From assembly GCA_035606665.1 (NCBI GenBank), contig DATNEY010000021.1:124001-188000 (forward strand): a DNA stretch of 64,000 bases, given 5' to 3'. Below the pieces are notes generated by a model. The model searched no databases. It was not told where the DNA came from and was given only the letters and a program-made list of their open reading frames with translations. This stretch comes from DASUGC01 sp035606665. Its GTDB lineage: Bacteria; Acidobacteriota; Vicinamibacteria; Vicinamibacterales; SCN-69-37. Below, one piece after another: positions 1 to 7,355 of the stretch (positions within the stretch are counted from its first letter, which is position 1; the number at the start of each line of letters is the position of its first letter). Made by a program: the position numbers and the translations under genes.

Positions 1-500
1 GGAAGTGACTGAGATTCGCCCAGCTCGCCTGCCAGGCGCATCGTCAGATTCCCACCAAGTGAATAGCCGGCGACGCCGATGTCCCGGATGCCATCGACAT
101 CGACAAGCTCCTTCATCACGGCGAGGGGATCCGCTGTGAGCCCAGAATGGTACAGCCCCGGCGTCAGATGCTCCGTGCCGCCGCAGTTCCGTTGATTCAG
201 CAGCACCGCATTCCAGCCCCGCCGGACCGCCTGCACGGCGAGCCCCCGCATGTAGTGCGCCTCACTCGAGCTTTCGAGGCCGTGCAAGGCGAGCAGCAAC
301 GGCCGCCCGGAACGATCGGGCTGCCAGAAACAATCGGCGGCGACCTCGGTGTCCGCGCTCACGCGAAACAGCCGGCGCTCGGAAGCGGGAAGTTCACCGA
401 ACGATCTCCTCCGCGCCCACGCATACATCGTCATGCTGTGGCCGTTGCGGAGCCAGCGACGTGTTGTGAAGGGAGCAATACCGGCGGTCGCGTCAGTCAT
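1..500 (-). CDS. YheT-family alpha/beta hydrolase, C-terminus cut by window edge
   Basis: Predicted cytosolic serine esterase of the YheT alpha/beta-hydrolase family; about 166 N-terminal residues are inside the window. Visible are the oxyanion-hole stretch LHGLESSS (near residue 72), the family-typical RNCGGTEH (about 104-111) and the nucleophile elbow GYSLGG (145-150, Ser147). The Asp and His of the triad would lie in the missing part. The ATG (500-498) overlaps the stop of the upstream membrane-protein gene as ATGA, so it looks translationally coupled and is the last visible gene of the leftward operon that begins near 4548. The natural substrate is unknown. Confidence 0.85.
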   Translation of the reverse strand, partial: MTDATAGIAPFTTRRWLRNGHSMTMYAWARRRSFGELPASERRLFRVSADTEVAADCFWQPDRSGRPLLLALHGLESSSEAHYMRGLAVQAVRRGWNAVLLNQRNCGGTEHLTPGLYHSGLTADPLAVMKELVDVDGIRDIGVAGYSLGGNLTMRLAGELGESQSL

Positions 501-1966
501 CGTAAGTCGTAGATCGCAAAGCGGTTGTTTGCATAGAGCTGTGGCAGCTGGGTCGTGCGCGCGCGCTCGAGGACAAGCACGCGCGCATCGTAGCGTTTGC
601 CCAGTTGCCGGAATTGCTCGTCGGTCAGGTTGCCGAAATCACCGAGGGCGATCGAGCGATCCGAGACGCGCAGGGCAACCGCCGAATCGTACATCGCCAT
701 GGCCGAATCCTTGCTCCGCTCGAGTACGGTGTCACGGAGCGCGGCGACCCTGACACTCGTGCCGTACTTCGGCGCATGTTCCGGATCTGCCAGCACCTGC
801 CAGTCCGCAGGCTGCGTCCGCAACCAGCGCATCGCGTCCGTCCAGTCGTCGCGCGGAAGATCGAACGTCACGAAGGCGCGGCCGGTGTCGATCAGGATGA
901 ACGCGCCACGACCACACGCGAGCAGCGCCAGCCCCACGACGAGAGCGGTGCGAACGGTTGTGCCGGTCGCGACGTGATCCAGGAGCCACCAGGCGATGTA
1001 GAGCAGCGCGAACGCGTCGAGCAACCAGAAGACACGATTGGCCTGGAGCTGCACGACTGGAATGAGGTGTGCGGCGGCGAGCGGGACCGACACGAGGAAA
1101 ACGACGACAAGCGCGATCAAGCCTCCAACGACTCGCCGTTCCCCTGGTGCGAGCACGCCCAGTGACTTGCGGCGCAGGTAGATGGCTACGATGACGGCGG
1201 GATACAACAGGTTCAGGATCCAGGCATACGCCGGCCATTGGTGCGAGAACAGGTAGTCCTTCTCATCGAGCACCGCCAGCCAGGCGCCAGTCATCACCGG
1301 CGCTGTGCCGTAGAAGGAGACCGTCAGAAAGCCGGCTACGGCGAGCACCGGCAGAAGGGCACGCCTCATCGCTCTCGACGCCGGTCGACTACCCAGGGAC
1401 ACGAGGCACAGCACGAACACACCGGCGAACCACAGGGCAGTCGTCGGATGGATCGCGGCGGCCATGGCGATGGCGATCGTTGCGGCGACGTTTCGCCGCT
1501 TCAGCATGAAACCGAGCGCAATCAGTCCGACGGCAAACGCCAGCATTCGCGGATGCATGTAGCCCTCGAGCGAGTTGGCGCCGGTCTTCGCGATGCGATG
1601 CCGGAGGGTCAGCAGGGCCGTGGCTCCCGCGACCGCCCACCACGATCCGCCAAGCGCGCGTACGACCGAGACCACGCTGGCGAAGAGCAGGAGTCCGCCG
1701 GCGGCGTACAGCACCGCGAAGAGCACCGGCATGTCCGAGGACGCCGGCCGGACCAGCAATCCCAGCACGTCGTCGCCCAGCCATTTGCTCGTTTGGACGC
1801 TCAGAATCGCGGAGTCTCTGGGAAAGAGGGATGGGTCAGCGGCGTGCGCTACCGCGGGAACATAGAACGCTTGATCGGAAATACCGTAGCGGTACCCGCC
1901 GGAGTTTGCGGTCGCGACGATGAGAAATGCCGCGGCGCCGGCGGCCAGGGCGAGTGCGCGACTCAC
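497..1966 (-). CDS. Polytopic membrane protein, GT-C glycosyltransferase-like
   Basis: A 489-residue integral membrane protein with roughly ten hydrophobic segments. The N-terminal layout, a first membrane segment followed by an external loop with SDQAFYVPAV and DPSLFPRD, resembles GT-C type lipid-linked sugar transferases, where an acidic residue of that loop binds the donor. No decisive family motif is seen, so the assignment is by architecture only. It uses a GTG start whose last bases overlap the DinB stop (GTGA), and its own stop overlaps the next gene (ATGA). Alternatives are an uncharacterised DUF-type membrane protein or a transporter. Confidence 0.6.
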   Translation of the reverse strand: MSRALALAAGAAAFLIVATANSGGYRYGISDQAFYVPAVAHAADPSLFPRDSAILSVQTSKWLGDDVLGLLVRPASSDMPVLFAVLYAAGGLLLFASVVSVVRALGGSWWAVAGATALLTLRHRIAKTGANSLEGYMHPRMLAFAVGLIALGFMLKRRNVAATIAIAMAAAIHPTTALWFAGVFVLCLVSLGSRPASRAMRRALLPVLAVAGFLTVSFYGTAPVMTGAWLAVLDEKDYLFSHQWPAYAWILNLLYPAVIVAIYLRRKSLGVLAPGERRVVGGLIALVVVFLVSVPLAAAHLIPVVQLQANRVFWLLDAFALLYIAWWLLDHVATGTTVRTALVVGLALLACGRGAFILIDTGRAFVTFDLPRDDWTDAMRWLRTQPADWQVLADPEHAPKYGTSVRVAALRDTVLERSKDSAMAMYDSAVALRVSDRSIALGDFGNLTDEQFRQLGKRYDARVLVLERARTTQLPQLYANNRFAIYDLR

Positions 1967-2460
1967 GTCAACTCGTCAGCGGTGGGCCCGTAGAGCGGTG
2001 GCAGAGGAACGTCGTTCATCCGCAGGTACACCGTCATCTGTCCACGGTGGTGTACGAGATGGCGCACGACGAAGCCGCGCACGGCGAAGACCTTCGGCAC
2101 GGACATGAGTACTTTGTCGCCGCGCCGCAGGGACCAGGGCTGCAACAACTGGCCGTCGGTCATCTCGACGAGCGCCGTACGGACTTCGCGGACGTTGGCG
2201 TCGAACTGCTCGAGAACCGCGGCGATGTCCGGGAGCGCCTGACCCCTCGGGCCGCTGGTCGCCAGGTCGTAGCTGTCCTGCTTCAGGATCAGCGCCCCCC
2301 AATGGGGAAGCCGCGCGAGGTGCGTCGCCAGCTCGCCCAGATCGAAGCTCTTCGGATGCGGCCGCCACGCGAAGGCGTGGTCCGGCACGCGCTCGAGCAG
2401 GCGGCGCGTCGCCGCCGTTTCCTGATCGAACTCTGGCAGCAAAGAGTCGCGTTCGGACAT
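1963..2460 (-). CDS. DinB-family four-helix-bundle protein
   Basis: A 165-residue DinB/DUF664-like protein. These are four-helix bundles that usually bind a metal through three His; candidates here are His47 (in ATHLARLPHW) and the cluster VRHLVHHRGQ (about 132-141). Some relatives are thiol-dependent S-transferases; the role of this one is unknown. Length is normal for the family. Its ATG shares one base with the LemA stop (TAATG) and its stop overlaps the following GTG start, so it is embedded in the operon. No SOS-box-like sequence is visible upstream. Confidence 0.85.
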   Translation of the reverse strand: MSERDSLLPEFDQETAATRRLLERVPDHAFAWRPHPKSFDLGELATHLARLPHWGALILKQDSYDLATSGPRGQALPDIAAVLEQFDANVREVRTALVEMTDGQLLQPWSLRRGDKVLMSVPKVFAVRGFVVRHLVHHRGQMTVYLRMNDVPLPPLYGPTADELT

Positions 2461-3026
2461 TACTTTTTCTTGAAATCCACCTTCGGTACCGTCTTCGCTT
2501 CGGGCGGCGCCGCGAAGTACGGGTACTCCTTGAAGCCGAACAGACTCGCGGTGATGTTCGCCGGGAAGCGGCGGCGCGCCTGGTTGTACTGCGTGATCTG
2601 TTCGTTGTAGCGGCCGCGTTCAGTGGAAATCCGGTTCTCCGAGCCCTCGAGCTGATCCATCAGGCGGATGAACGCCTGATCGGACTTGATCGTCGGATAG
2701 GCCTCGACGACCACGAGCAGGCGTGCGAGCGCGCTTGATTCCGCTTGTGCGGCCTCGATCTTCTGCTCCGGCGTCGACGCACCAGCCATCTTCGCCCGCG
2801 CATCGGCGATGGACTGGAACACATCCTTCTCCTGCTGCGCCAGTCCCTTCGTCGTCTCGACGAGATTAGGAATCAGATCGCTACGCCGCTGCAGCAGAAC
2901 TTCCACCTGGCCCCATTGGCCCTTGATGCCTTCCTCCTGCGTCGCGAAGCGGTTGTACGAACAGCCGGCCGTGCCCGCGAGACCGACAACCACGACCAGA
3001 AGAACCAATCCAACAATCCGTCCCAT
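2460..3026 (-). CDS. lemA: LemA family protein
   Basis: A 188-residue LemA-family protein: one N-terminal membrane segment (about residues 4-20), then a long helical domain with the family signature YNR...WGQVEVLLQRRSDLIPNLV and a typical FP...LFGFKEYPYF C-terminal block. GTAGC before SYN could be a weak lipobox (residues 18-22), so the protein is either membrane-anchored or a lipoprotein. LemA is frequently encoded next to a TPM-domain protein, as here (26 nt downstream of it). Its biochemical role is unsettled; a link to envelope homeostasis is proposed for the family. A GAGG stretch lies about 10 nt before the ATG. Confidence 0.93.
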   Translation of the reverse strand: MGRIVGLVLLVVVVGLAGTAGCSYNRFATQEEGIKGQWGQVEVLLQRRSDLIPNLVETTKGLAQQEKDVFQSIADARAKMAGASTPEQKIEAAQAESSALARLLVVVEAYPTIKSDQAFIRLMDQLEGSENRISTERGRYNEQITQYNQARRRFPANITASLFGFKEYPYFAAPPEAKTVPKVDFKKK

Positions 3027-3052
3027 GTCGCTATCCCTCGCTCCTGATCATC

Positions 3053-3859
3053 TCACCAGCCACCGGAGGCTCCGCCGCCGCCGCTCCGCCCGCCGCCGAA
3101 CCCTCCGAATCCTCCGCCACCACCGAAGCCCCCGCCTCCGAAGCCTCCGAGACCTCCGCTCCGTCCTCCTCCGAACCCGCCGAAGGGCCCACCAAACCCG
3201 CCCCAGGGGAATCGCGGCCCGCGTCCGATCGATCGACGGACGCGGCCAACGATCGTCACAAGAATCAGGATCACGACGATCACGAACAGAGGCCCGAGCG
3301 GCGAATCCTTGCCGCGGGCCGGCTTCGGCACGTTGTCGAGCGTGACGCCACGCCGCTCGGCGATGCGATTGATGATGACCGTCGTGCCGTCGAGCAGCCC
3401 TTTGCCGTAATCGCCCCGCTTGAATGCCGGAAGAAATTCTCCGCGGATCACGTCGCCCGAGAATCCGTCCGTCACGAATTCCTCGAGGTCATATCCGACT
3501 TCGATGCGGACCTTCCGCTCCTTCTTCGCAACGACGATGAGCAGGCCGTTGTTGCGGGCCTTGGTGCCGATGCCGGCCTGCTCGAAGAGCTTGACCGCGT
3601 ATTCCTCGATGGTTGAGAAGGGCGCGAGCGTCTCGACGGTCACGACCACGACCGCGTCGGTCGTCTTTGCCTGGAGCGCGCGAATGCGGCGATCGATCTC
3701 CTGGGCAGCATCGCGATCGATGAGCTTCGCGAAGTCGTTGACCGGCGCGGTGAGGCGTGGCAATGCCTGGGCTACGGCGAGCCGCGGCGCCAGGACGCAC
3801 GTTGCGGCGATCGCGGCGGCGAGTGCCGGCCGGGTCCAGAGACGAGCGGCGCTGGTCAT
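3053..3859 (-). CDS. TPM-domain (YgcG-type) membrane protein with Gly-rich tail
   Basis: A 268-residue protein with a signal peptide (about 1-31), a TPM domain (about 35-165, with the typical VNDFAKLID opening and RNNGLLIVVAKKERKVRIEVGY core), one membrane segment near 190-210, and a C-terminal tail made almost only of Gly, Phe, Arg and Ser in GGFGG units. This is the YgcG architecture; TPM domains have been tied to acid-phosphatase-like activity in plants and to membrane-complex assembly, but bacterial function is unclear. Its ATG overlaps the upstream stop (ATGA), and lemA follows after 26 nt. Confidence 0.9.
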   Translation of the reverse strand: MTSAARLWTRPALAAAIAATCVLAPRLAVAQALPRLTAPVNDFAKLIDRDAAQEIDRRIRALQAKTTDAVVVVTVETLAPFSTIEEYAVKLFEQAGIGTKARNNGLLIVVAKKERKVRIEVGYDLEEFVTDGFSGDVIRGEFLPAFKRGDYGKGLLDGTTVIINRIAERRGVTLDNVPKPARGKDSPLGPLFVIVVILILVTIVGRVRRSIGRGPRFPWGGFGGPFGGFGGGRSGGLGGFGGGGFGGGGGFGGFGGGRSGGGGASGGW

Positions 3860-4548
3860 CGTGCCGGCCAGGTGTCAGCGTGCGCCCACAGGCGCTCGGC
3901 CGCGGCCAGGTATTCCGGCAGCCTCGGAACGAGGGCAGGGACTTTGTGGCGCGCGGCGGTCAGAGCGAGCACGTCATTCACGAGGGCGCCGGGCATACCG
4001 ACCGTTTTCTCCGCCCAGTCGGCCAGGCCCGCATCATCGGCCATCGGGGCCTGATGGAGCCGCGCGAGGTTCTGGAGCACGGTCCGCAGCGCGCCCGCAG
4101 AGTCGGCGATGAGATCTGCCAACCCGCCGTGATGGGATGCGTGCTCGATCCAGCCTTGCCGCAGGTGGATGAGATGGCCGCGCGCCTGCGCCTCGCACGC
4201 GCGCCGGATGTCATCTGACTGGATGCGAACGCCTTCGAACGGCGGATGACCTGCGATCACCACGTGATGGTCGAGCAGCGACTGGTACTCGAGCGGAAAC
4301 GCATCGAGCGAGCGGCGGAACTCATCCGGTGTCATGACCAGCGGCGGATCGAGATCCGCGTGGCGCCAGACGCCGGCGAGCGGACCGAGCGCGTCGAGGT
4401 CGCCGGCCGAAAGACTCGCGACAAACGCGGCCGCCGCGCCGCCAGGGCTTGCGACGAGCGCAACGAACCGGTCGCCAAACACGCGGGCAAAGTCCGCGGC
4501 CATCTGTTCGTAGCCGCGCTGCCGTGCTGCGTCGAGTGCGGAGGGCAT
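3856..4548 (-). CDS. Uncharacterised protein heading the lemA operon
   Basis: A 230-residue soluble protein of unknown function. The block MTPDEFRRSLDAFPLE followed by HHVVIAGHPPF resembles stretches in proteins loosely annotated as nucleotidyltransferase-like, but no GS-x-D active site can be read, so I do not assign that activity. The frame stays open to a TTG at 4608; the ATG at 4548 is preferred because a TACAAT hexamer sits 6 nt upstream and the extra 20 residues overlap a dispersed repeat. It would be the first gene of a six-gene leftward operon, its stop overlapping the TPM gene start. Confidence 0.7.
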   Translation of the reverse strand: MPSALDAARQRGYEQMAADFARVFGDRFVALVASPGGAAAAFVASLSAGDLDALGPLAGVWRHADLDPPLVMTPDEFRRSLDAFPLEYQSLLDHHVVIAGHPPFEGVRIQSDDIRRACEAQARGHLIHLRQGWIEHASHHGGLADLIADSAGALRTVLQNLARLHQAPMADDAGLADWAEKTVGMPGALVNDVLALTAARHKVPALVPRLPEYLAAAERLWAHADTWPAR

Positions 4549-4554
4549 GCGCCC

Positions 4555-4560
4555 ATTGTA
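4555..4560 (-). promoter_or_regulatory. -10-like TACAAT, leaderless-type promoter
   Basis: TACAAT read on the minus strand, 6 nt (GGGCGC) before the ATG at 4548. No Shine-Dalgarno sequence fits in the gap. If transcription starts about 7 nt after the hexamer, the mRNA begins at or next to the start codon. Confidence 0.5.
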
Positions 4561-4613
4561 CGAGCGCGCGAGTTGTGCGAGCGCGCCGGCGCGAACGGAG
4601 TGTGGCAAAAGGG

Positions 4614-4664
4614 CCCCGCGAGTGAGCGCGTAAGGGGGGTGCGGCGGGGACGAAGTCCCCCCGC
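4614..4664. repeat. 51-nt dispersed repeat with GC-rich hairpin, copy 1
   Basis: Identical over 51 nt to 33309-33359. The right part folds as GGGGAC-GAA-GTCCCC (4646-4660). A less conserved extension to the left shares GCGCGAACGGAG (4589-4600 versus 33286-33297). Here the element fills the space between the divergent gene starts at 4548 and 4677. No ORF or transposase is associated. Confidence 0.85.
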
Positions 4665-4665
4665 A

Positions 4666-4671
4666 TAGAAT
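4666..4671 (+). promoter_or_regulatory. -10-like TAGAAT, leaderless-type promoter of yvcK
   Basis: TAGAAT lies 5 nt before the GTG start at 4677, directly after the dispersed repeat at 4614-4664. There is no room for a ribosome-binding site, so a leaderless transcript is likely. Confidence 0.55.
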
Positions 4672-4676
4672 GTGGC

Positions 4677-5636
4677 GTGCGTTTACGGACCCTGAAGGTC
4701 GGCTGCTTCGGCGGCGGCACCGGCCTCCCGAGCCTTCTTGGCGGATTGAAGCGCGTCCCCTGGATCAACCTCCACGCCGTCGTGACGATGTTCGACAGCG
4801 GGGGATCGTCGGGTGTGCTCCGGGACGAGCTCGGTGTCTTGCCGCCTGGCGATGTGCTCAAGTGCGCGCTGACGCTCGCCCGCAACGAGCGCGAAGCCCG
4901 GAACATCCTGCTCGCGCGGCTGCCGTCGGAACACCAGCGGCTGGCCGGTCACACCGGAGGCAACCTGTTGCTCTCGATGATGGAGCAATACACGGGCGAC
5001 TTCCTGCCGGCGGTCGACGGGCTGCGAAGCTTGCTCGGATGCCGCGGGCACGTCTGGCCGATTACGACCGAACGCGCGAGTATCTGCGCGCAGTATTCAG
5101 ATGGATCGACTGGGCGTGGTGAAGTCGAGGTTGACGCGCGTCAGGTCAGCGGACACACGGTGGAGCGGCTGTGGCTCGATCCGCCGGTGACCGTGCATCC
5201 GCGCGTCGCGGAGACGATTCGATCGCTCGACGCCGTCATCATCGGGCCTGGCAGCTTCTTCACCAGCCTTCTCCCGATTTTTCTGGTGGACGGTTGCCGG
5301 GAGGCGCTTGCCGAGGTTCGAGGGCCGATCATCCACGTGGCGAACCTGCTGACTGAAGGCCGCGGCATGTCGGAGTTCACCGCGGGCGATGGCGTCACAC
5401 ATCTCACGCGCGCCATCGGCAGGCCCGTCGATATGGTCGTATTCAACACCACACCGCCGGCCGAGCCTGTGCTCTGGAAGTACGCGCGCGAACACAAGCA
5501 CCCAATGCAGTTGGGCGCACTGCCGCCAGGTTGCGAGCTTATTGAAGGTGGGTTCTGGACGGGCCCGATCGCGCGTCACGATCGCGCGCGGTTGAGAGCG
5601 GCGGTCTGGGCCGCCCTCGCGAGACTGATGAACTAG
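4677..5636 (+). CDS. yvcK: YvcK/CofD-family gluconeogenesis factor
   Basis: A 319-residue YvcK-type protein, the family that controls cell-wall precursor supply and morphology in Firmicutes and binds UDP-sugars, related to the CofD lactyl-phosphate transferase fold. Seen: GGGTGLPSLLGGL (about 12-24), the TMFDSGGSSGVLR loop (near 37-49), GHTGGN, and GPGSFFTSLLP. The GTG start is chosen because TAGAAT stands 5 nt upstream and the N-terminal beta strand begins directly after it. The gene is monocistronic here; its TAG overlaps the stop of the convergent gene by 4 nt. The usual neighbours rapZ and whiA are absent. Confidence 0.9.
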   Translation: MRLRTLKVGCFGGGTGLPSLLGGLKRVPWINLHAVVTMFDSGGSSGVLRDELGVLPPGDVLKCALTLARNEREARNILLARLPSEHQRLAGHTGGNLLLSMMEQYTGDFLPAVDGLRSLLGCRGHVWPITTERASICAQYSDGSTGRGEVEVDARQVSGHTVERLWLDPPVTVHPRVAETIRSLDAVIIGPGSFFTSLLPIFLVDGCREALAEVRGPIIHVANLLTEGRGMSEFTAGDGVTHLTRAIGRPVDMVVFNTTPPAEPVLWKYAREHKHPMQLGALPPGCELIEGGFWTGPIARHDRARLRAAVWAALARLMN

Positions 5637-6019
5637 TTCTGCGCGCGTTTCGCCGACCAGGCCACTTCCTCGCCGCCGCCGGCCGCCGCCATGTTGGCTG
5701 AACCCTTCATGGATTGGAAATCAGCCGCGACTTCGCCCGCAAACGCCATCTGTACTTCCGTGCCTTCGGCGCTCATCGTAAAACCGAACTGGATCGCCTT
5801 GCCCTTGAGCGTGCCGGTGACTTCGAACTTGCCGTAGCGGCCCTGATAAAAGCCCTTGAGCTTCTCGCCGTCCTGCACGAGTTCGAGCGACGGCGTTGCC
5901 GTCGTGCCCTGAATCTCAATCGCCATCGCCCACTTCCCGGTGAGCGTCGGCGGCGCCGCAGGCTTCGACTGCGCCTGGAACGGAGACACCAACAGTGAAA
6001 GCAGAATGATGATTGCCAT
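5633..6019 (-). CDS. Small secreted beta-rich protein (paralogue of 6058-6513)
   Basis: A 128-residue exported protein with a short signal peptide (cleavage probable after FQAQS, about residue 18). The rest is alternating beta-type sequence: GKWAMAIEIQG, LKGFYQGRYGKFEVTGTLKGKAIQFGFTM, and a C-terminal VAWSAKR. The same plan, including the closing W-S/T-A-x-R, is found in the next gene upstream, so the two are tandem paralogues. Function is unknown; a lipocalin-like or YceI-like barrel is possible. Three TCGAACT heptamers stand a few bases upstream of the ATG. Confidence 0.7.
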   Translation of the reverse strand: MAIIILLSLLVSPFQAQSKPAAPPTLTGKWAMAIEIQGTTATPSLELVQDGEKLKGFYQGRYGKFEVTGTLKGKAIQFGFTMSAEGTEVQMAFAGEVAADFQSMKGSANMAAAGGGEEVAWSAKRAQN

Positions 6020-6025
6020 GATGTT

Positions 6026-6049
6026 TTCGAACTTCGAACTTCGAACTTG
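6026..6049. repeat. TCGAACT heptamer array, copy 1
   Basis: Three exact TCGAACT units (6027-6033, 6034-6040, 6041-6047) with partial units on both sides, in the 38-nt gap between two co-directional paralogous genes. Related arrays occur at 42184-42200, 45779-45813 and 59891-60024. Confidence 0.9.
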
Positions 6050-6057
6050 ATCTATAT

Positions 6058-6513
6058 CTATTTAACGCGCGCCGCCGTCCACGGCATCTCGCCCTGGCCG
6101 GCCATGCTCACGTTGCCTGCAAGCGTGCCGTCCTTCTGAGACGTACCCGTGAACGTGATGCCGACCTGCTGGCCGTTCATGTCCATGGTGAACCAGAAGG
6201 TGAGTTTGCCTTCGGCGATCTCGCCTTCGATCTTGTTCTCGCCCATCTGACTCGCGATGGTGCCGGCCACCTTCTTGCCGTCCACCTTCACGTCGATCGT
6301 GATCTCGACCGCGCCGTTCGGGCCCTGGACGTTACCGGTCCACTTGCCGGCGAACGGAGCCCCCGCCTTGTCGTCGGCCTTGGGCTCGGGTTTCTGCTCG
6401 GGCTTCGCCTGGGTCGGGGCCTGTCCCTGTGCTGCGGCCTGGGAGGCCCTGACGGAGGCCGTGACGGCGAAGGTGGCAACAGCGATCGCGGCAACAAAGA
6501 TTCTGGTGTTCAT
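6058..6513 (-). CDS. Small secreted beta-rich protein (paralogue of 5633-6019)
   Basis: A 151-residue exported protein: signal peptide (about 1-29, ending ASQAAAQ), a Lys/Pro/Glu-rich linker to about residue 55, then a domain with GKWTGNVQGP, VDGKKVAGTI, GENKIEGEI and LTFWFTMDMNGQQVGITFTG. The ATG at 6513 is preferred over upstream in-frame starts because AGGAG lies 6 nt before it and the signal peptide follows directly. It resembles the next gene in domain layout and in the C-terminal W-T-A-A-R ending. Function is unknown. Confidence 0.75.
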   Translation of the reverse strand: MNTRIFVAAIAVATFAVTASVRASQAAAQGQAPTQAKPEQKPEPKADDKAGAPFAGKWTGNVQGPNGAVEITIDVKVDGKKVAGTIASQMGENKIEGEIAEGKLTFWFTMDMNGQQVGITFTGTSQKDGTLAGNVSMAGQGEMPWTAARVK

Positions 6514-6533
6514 CTGCATCTCCTGTGCACGCT

Positions 6534-6547
6534 GGGCCTGAAGGCCC
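6534..6547. repeat. GGGCCT-GA-AGGCCC hairpin (short member of the GCCGGGGCT family)
   Basis: Six-bp stem with a 2-nt loop, followed by CGGCCTAC. The CTA at 6551-6553 is the TAG stop of the leftward LigD-type gene, so the repeat unit includes a stop codon. It could act as a terminator on the minus strand; there is no T-run. Confidence 0.7.
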
Positions 6548-6550
6548 GGC

Positions 6551-7297
6551 CTACTTCCGCCGCTTCTTCTGCTTTGCCTTGAGCTCGGCGGCCTTCTTGA
6601 TGACGTCGGCCAGCATAGCACCGGTCTCGCCGCCCTCGACGGGGCGGTGCGAGATCCAGACGGCGGGCACGTCCTCTGCCAGAATCTCGTGGAAGTCCTG
6701 GCCGCTCTTGACGCTGAGCGGAGCGAACTCGGCGATGTCGAGGTCGCCGGACCACTCGTCGCGATGCTTGATCAGCAGCCAGGAGCGCCCGCTGTCAGGT
6801 GTCCGATCCGGCCCCGCCATCCGGTCGCGCTCCTTACGGCGCGTGAAGCCGCGCGTGCGGACGAGCACCCACGATCCCTTGAGCTTGTAGCCGTCGAGCG
6901 TGAATTTCAGGTCGCCCTTCGCGAGTGACCGATCGACATCGTCTGTTTCTGGAATCCACGTGCCGCTGTCCCAGAGCATCACGATGCCGGCGCCGTATCC
7001 CTCAGGAATGACGCCCTCGAACGATCCGTACTCGATGGGGTGATCCTCGACGTGCATGGCGAGGCGTTTGATCTTCGGATCGAGCGAGGGGCCTTTCGGG
7101 ATCGCCCAGGAGAGCAATGTCCCGTTGTGCTCGAGCCGGAAGTCGTAGTGCAGGTGACTGGCGAGGTGCTTCTGAACGCAGAAGTACAGCGACGGCGCCT
7201 TCTTCTTCGGAGCCGGCCGCCGCGCTTTGGGTACCTTGCCCTTCGGCTCAGGCGACTTCTTGAAGTTTCGCTTACGCCGGTATTCGTCGAGTGCCAC
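6551..7297 (-). CDS. Stand-alone LigD-type DNA 3'-phosphoesterase
   Basis: A 248-residue protein matching the PE domain of DNA ligase D, which trims 3'-phosphates and 3'-ribonucleotides during end joining. Key blocks are seen in order: CVQKHLASHLHYDFRLEHNG (His, Asp and Arg of the active site), WAIPKGPSLDP, HVEDHPIEYGSFEGVIPEG, YGAGIVMLWDSGTW, GSWVLVRTRG and WLLIKHRDEW. A Lys/Pro-rich N-terminus (about 1-35) may bind DNA. It lacks the ligase and polymerase domains of full LigD, and no Ku gene is nearby. GTG start at 7297. The C-terminal KQKKRRK tail is basic. Confidence 0.92.
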   Translation of the reverse strand: MALDEYRRKRNFKKSPEPKGKVPKARRPAPKKKAPSLYFCVQKHLASHLHYDFRLEHNGTLLSWAIPKGPSLDPKIKRLAMHVEDHPIEYGSFEGVIPEGYGAGIVMLWDSGTWIPETDDVDRSLAKGDLKFTLDGYKLKGSWVLVRTRGFTRRKERDRMAGPDRTPDSGRSWLLIKHRDEWSGDLDIAEFAPLSVKSGQDFHEILAEDVPAVWISHRPVEGGETGAMLADVIKKAAELKAKQKKRRK

Positions 7298-7323
7298 GCG
7301 TCCGCACTACCTGCGAATCAATT

Positions 7324-7355
7324 ATTCAATCCGTCAATCATTCAATCTGTCAATT
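7324..7355. repeat. Tandem ATTCAATCnGTCAAT repeat
   Basis: Two adjacent 16-nt units (7324-7339 and 7340-7355) differing at two positions, A+T-rich in a G+C-rich genome, between the transporter stop and the LigD-type gene start. TTCAATCCGTCAATCA (7325-7340) recurs without mismatch at 61289-61304. Confidence 0.85.

Noticed and set aside
4549..4608. N-terminal extension of the 3856-4548 protein to TTG 4608
   Set aside because: The added codons are read from the dispersed GCGCGAACGGAG repeat, and a -10-like TACAAT lies between this TTG and the ATG at 4548.
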